The position numbers were made by a program, and so were the translations under genes. DNA of 36,514 nucleotides from Pseudomonadota bacterium. Its GTDB lineage: Bacteria; Pseudomonadota; Gammaproteobacteria; Steroidobacterales; Steroidobacteraceae. Positions within the stretch are counted from its first letter, which is position 1. Each line of letters starts with the position of its first letter. The stretch spans positions 1-36,514 of the forward strand of contig JANYBG010000017.1 of NCBI GenBank assembly GCA_025360865.1, written 5' to 3'. Below the pieces are notes generated by a model. That model had not been told where the DNA came from. It did no database searches and worked only from the letters and a program-made list of their open reading frames with translations. Shown piece after piece: positions 35,979 through 36,514 of the stretch.

Positions 35979-36253
35979 TTCGTACCCTTTGCCGCCGGGA
36001 GCCCGTGGTGGCTGGCGGCCTAAGCTGTTGCGGTGACGGACTTTAACCGCACGCCGCAAACAGCGCGAGCGCCTTACCCCACATGGATTAGGGACACGCG
36101 CTTCGGCAGCCGGCGATTCCGCGGCCCAGGGGCGATAAGTCGCGAACCAACTTTTCAGGGGCCGGTCGCGCAGCCGCTGTTCTCACCTAAGCCGCGTGTG
36201 ATGCCGTAACATCGCTTTTCCTCGCGCGAATTCAAACAAGAAACGGACGTTCG

Positions 36254-36514
36254 ATGGCCCATGACGTTTTCCTGAGTTACTCCTCGGCTGACCGCGTGAC
36301 GGCGAACGCCGTGGTCGAGGTACTGGAGACTCAGGGGGTGCGCTGCTGGATCGCCCCGCGCGACATTCCGCCGGGCACCGAGTACGGGCAGGAAATCGTC
36401 GAGGCCGTGAAGGGCTGCCGCGTCTGCGTCATCATCTTCTCGGCCAGCGCCAACGCCTCGCCGCACGTGCGGCGCGAGGTCGAGCGCGCGGTCTCCGCCG
36501 GCAAGCACCTGGTG
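36254..36514 (+). CDS. TIR-domain protein, 3' end outside the window
   Basis: The ATG at 36254 opens a frame that runs off the window edge after 87 codons without a stop. The sequence is a TIR domain: HDVFLSYSSADR at the start, VRCWIAPRDIPPGTEYG, CRVCVIIFSASANAS and a candidate catalytic Glu75 in HVRREVERA. Domains after the TIR cannot be seen. It resembles the TIR parts of the TolB-TPR proteins at 10227-12272 and 28042-29847 and may have the same tail. It diverges from the PQQ-dehydrogenase gene. Confidence 0.88.
   Translation, partial: MAHDVFLSYSSADRVTANAVVEVLETQGVRCWIAPRDIPPGTEYGQEIVEAVKGCRVCVIIFSASANASPHVRREVERAVSAGKHLV

Noticed and set aside
1-36514. CRISPR arrays, tRNA or rRNA genes
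   Set aside because: No regularly spaced repeats and no tRNA- or rRNA-like sequence were noticed by eye; a covariance-model scan was not possible.

Overview
Organism: the window looks like a high-GC gammaproteobacterial chromosome. SlyX, a Uup-type ABC-F ATPase and an UrcA-family protein fit this. So do several large signalling proteins that end in a TolB/FlgO-like domain plus TPR repeats, a style common in Xanthomonadales/Nevskiales/Steroidobacter-like bacteria. The lineage is an inference from gene content only; no rRNA or tRNA gene was seen. Layout 1-3.4 kb: mobile-element debris, namely an IS481-type transposase broken by one stop codon and an IS30-type transposase with its catalytic core deleted, followed by a lone family 2 glycosyltransferase. 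Layout 3.4-12.7 kb: the accessory heart of the window. A secreted papain-like cysteine peptidase diverges from a 27-codon ORF overlapping a Tat-type lipoprotein gene. Then come a transmembrane Ser/Thr kinase-TolB-TPR protein, an UrcA-family exported protein, a winged-helix/FHA regulator, and a membrane TIR-TolB-TPR protein whose start abuts a 5'-truncated cupredoxin on the other strand. Layout 13-20.4 kb: an MBOAT O-acetyltransferase and SGNH-like partner (polysaccharide acetylation), a Tat-exported NAD-dependent epimerase-like protein, a small exported protein resembling a phage scaffold segment, and a Cu+ P1B-ATPase with YHS and heavy-metal-binding N-terminal modules. Layout 20.7-36.5 kb: more conventional genes. 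They are an MFS transporter, Uup, an NTF2-like exported protein, a FrnE-type DsbA-family protein, a sulfotransferase followed by a zinc-type quinone reductase, a soluble TIR-TolB-TPR protein divergent from an ABC exporter, a DUF4412-like exported protein, SlyX, a PQQ-dependent dehydrogenase with a fused cytochrome c domain, and the start of another TIR protein cut by the window edge. How they work together: the strongest theme is one C-terminal chassis (TolB/FlgO-like domain plus TPRs) joined to different N-terminal modules: a kinase, a TIR with a membrane segment, and a TIR without one. An FHA/winged-helix transcription factor sits between the kinase and the first TIR protein. A phospho-signalling cascade (kinase to FHA regulator) linked to TIR effectors is plausible but not shown by sequence alone.
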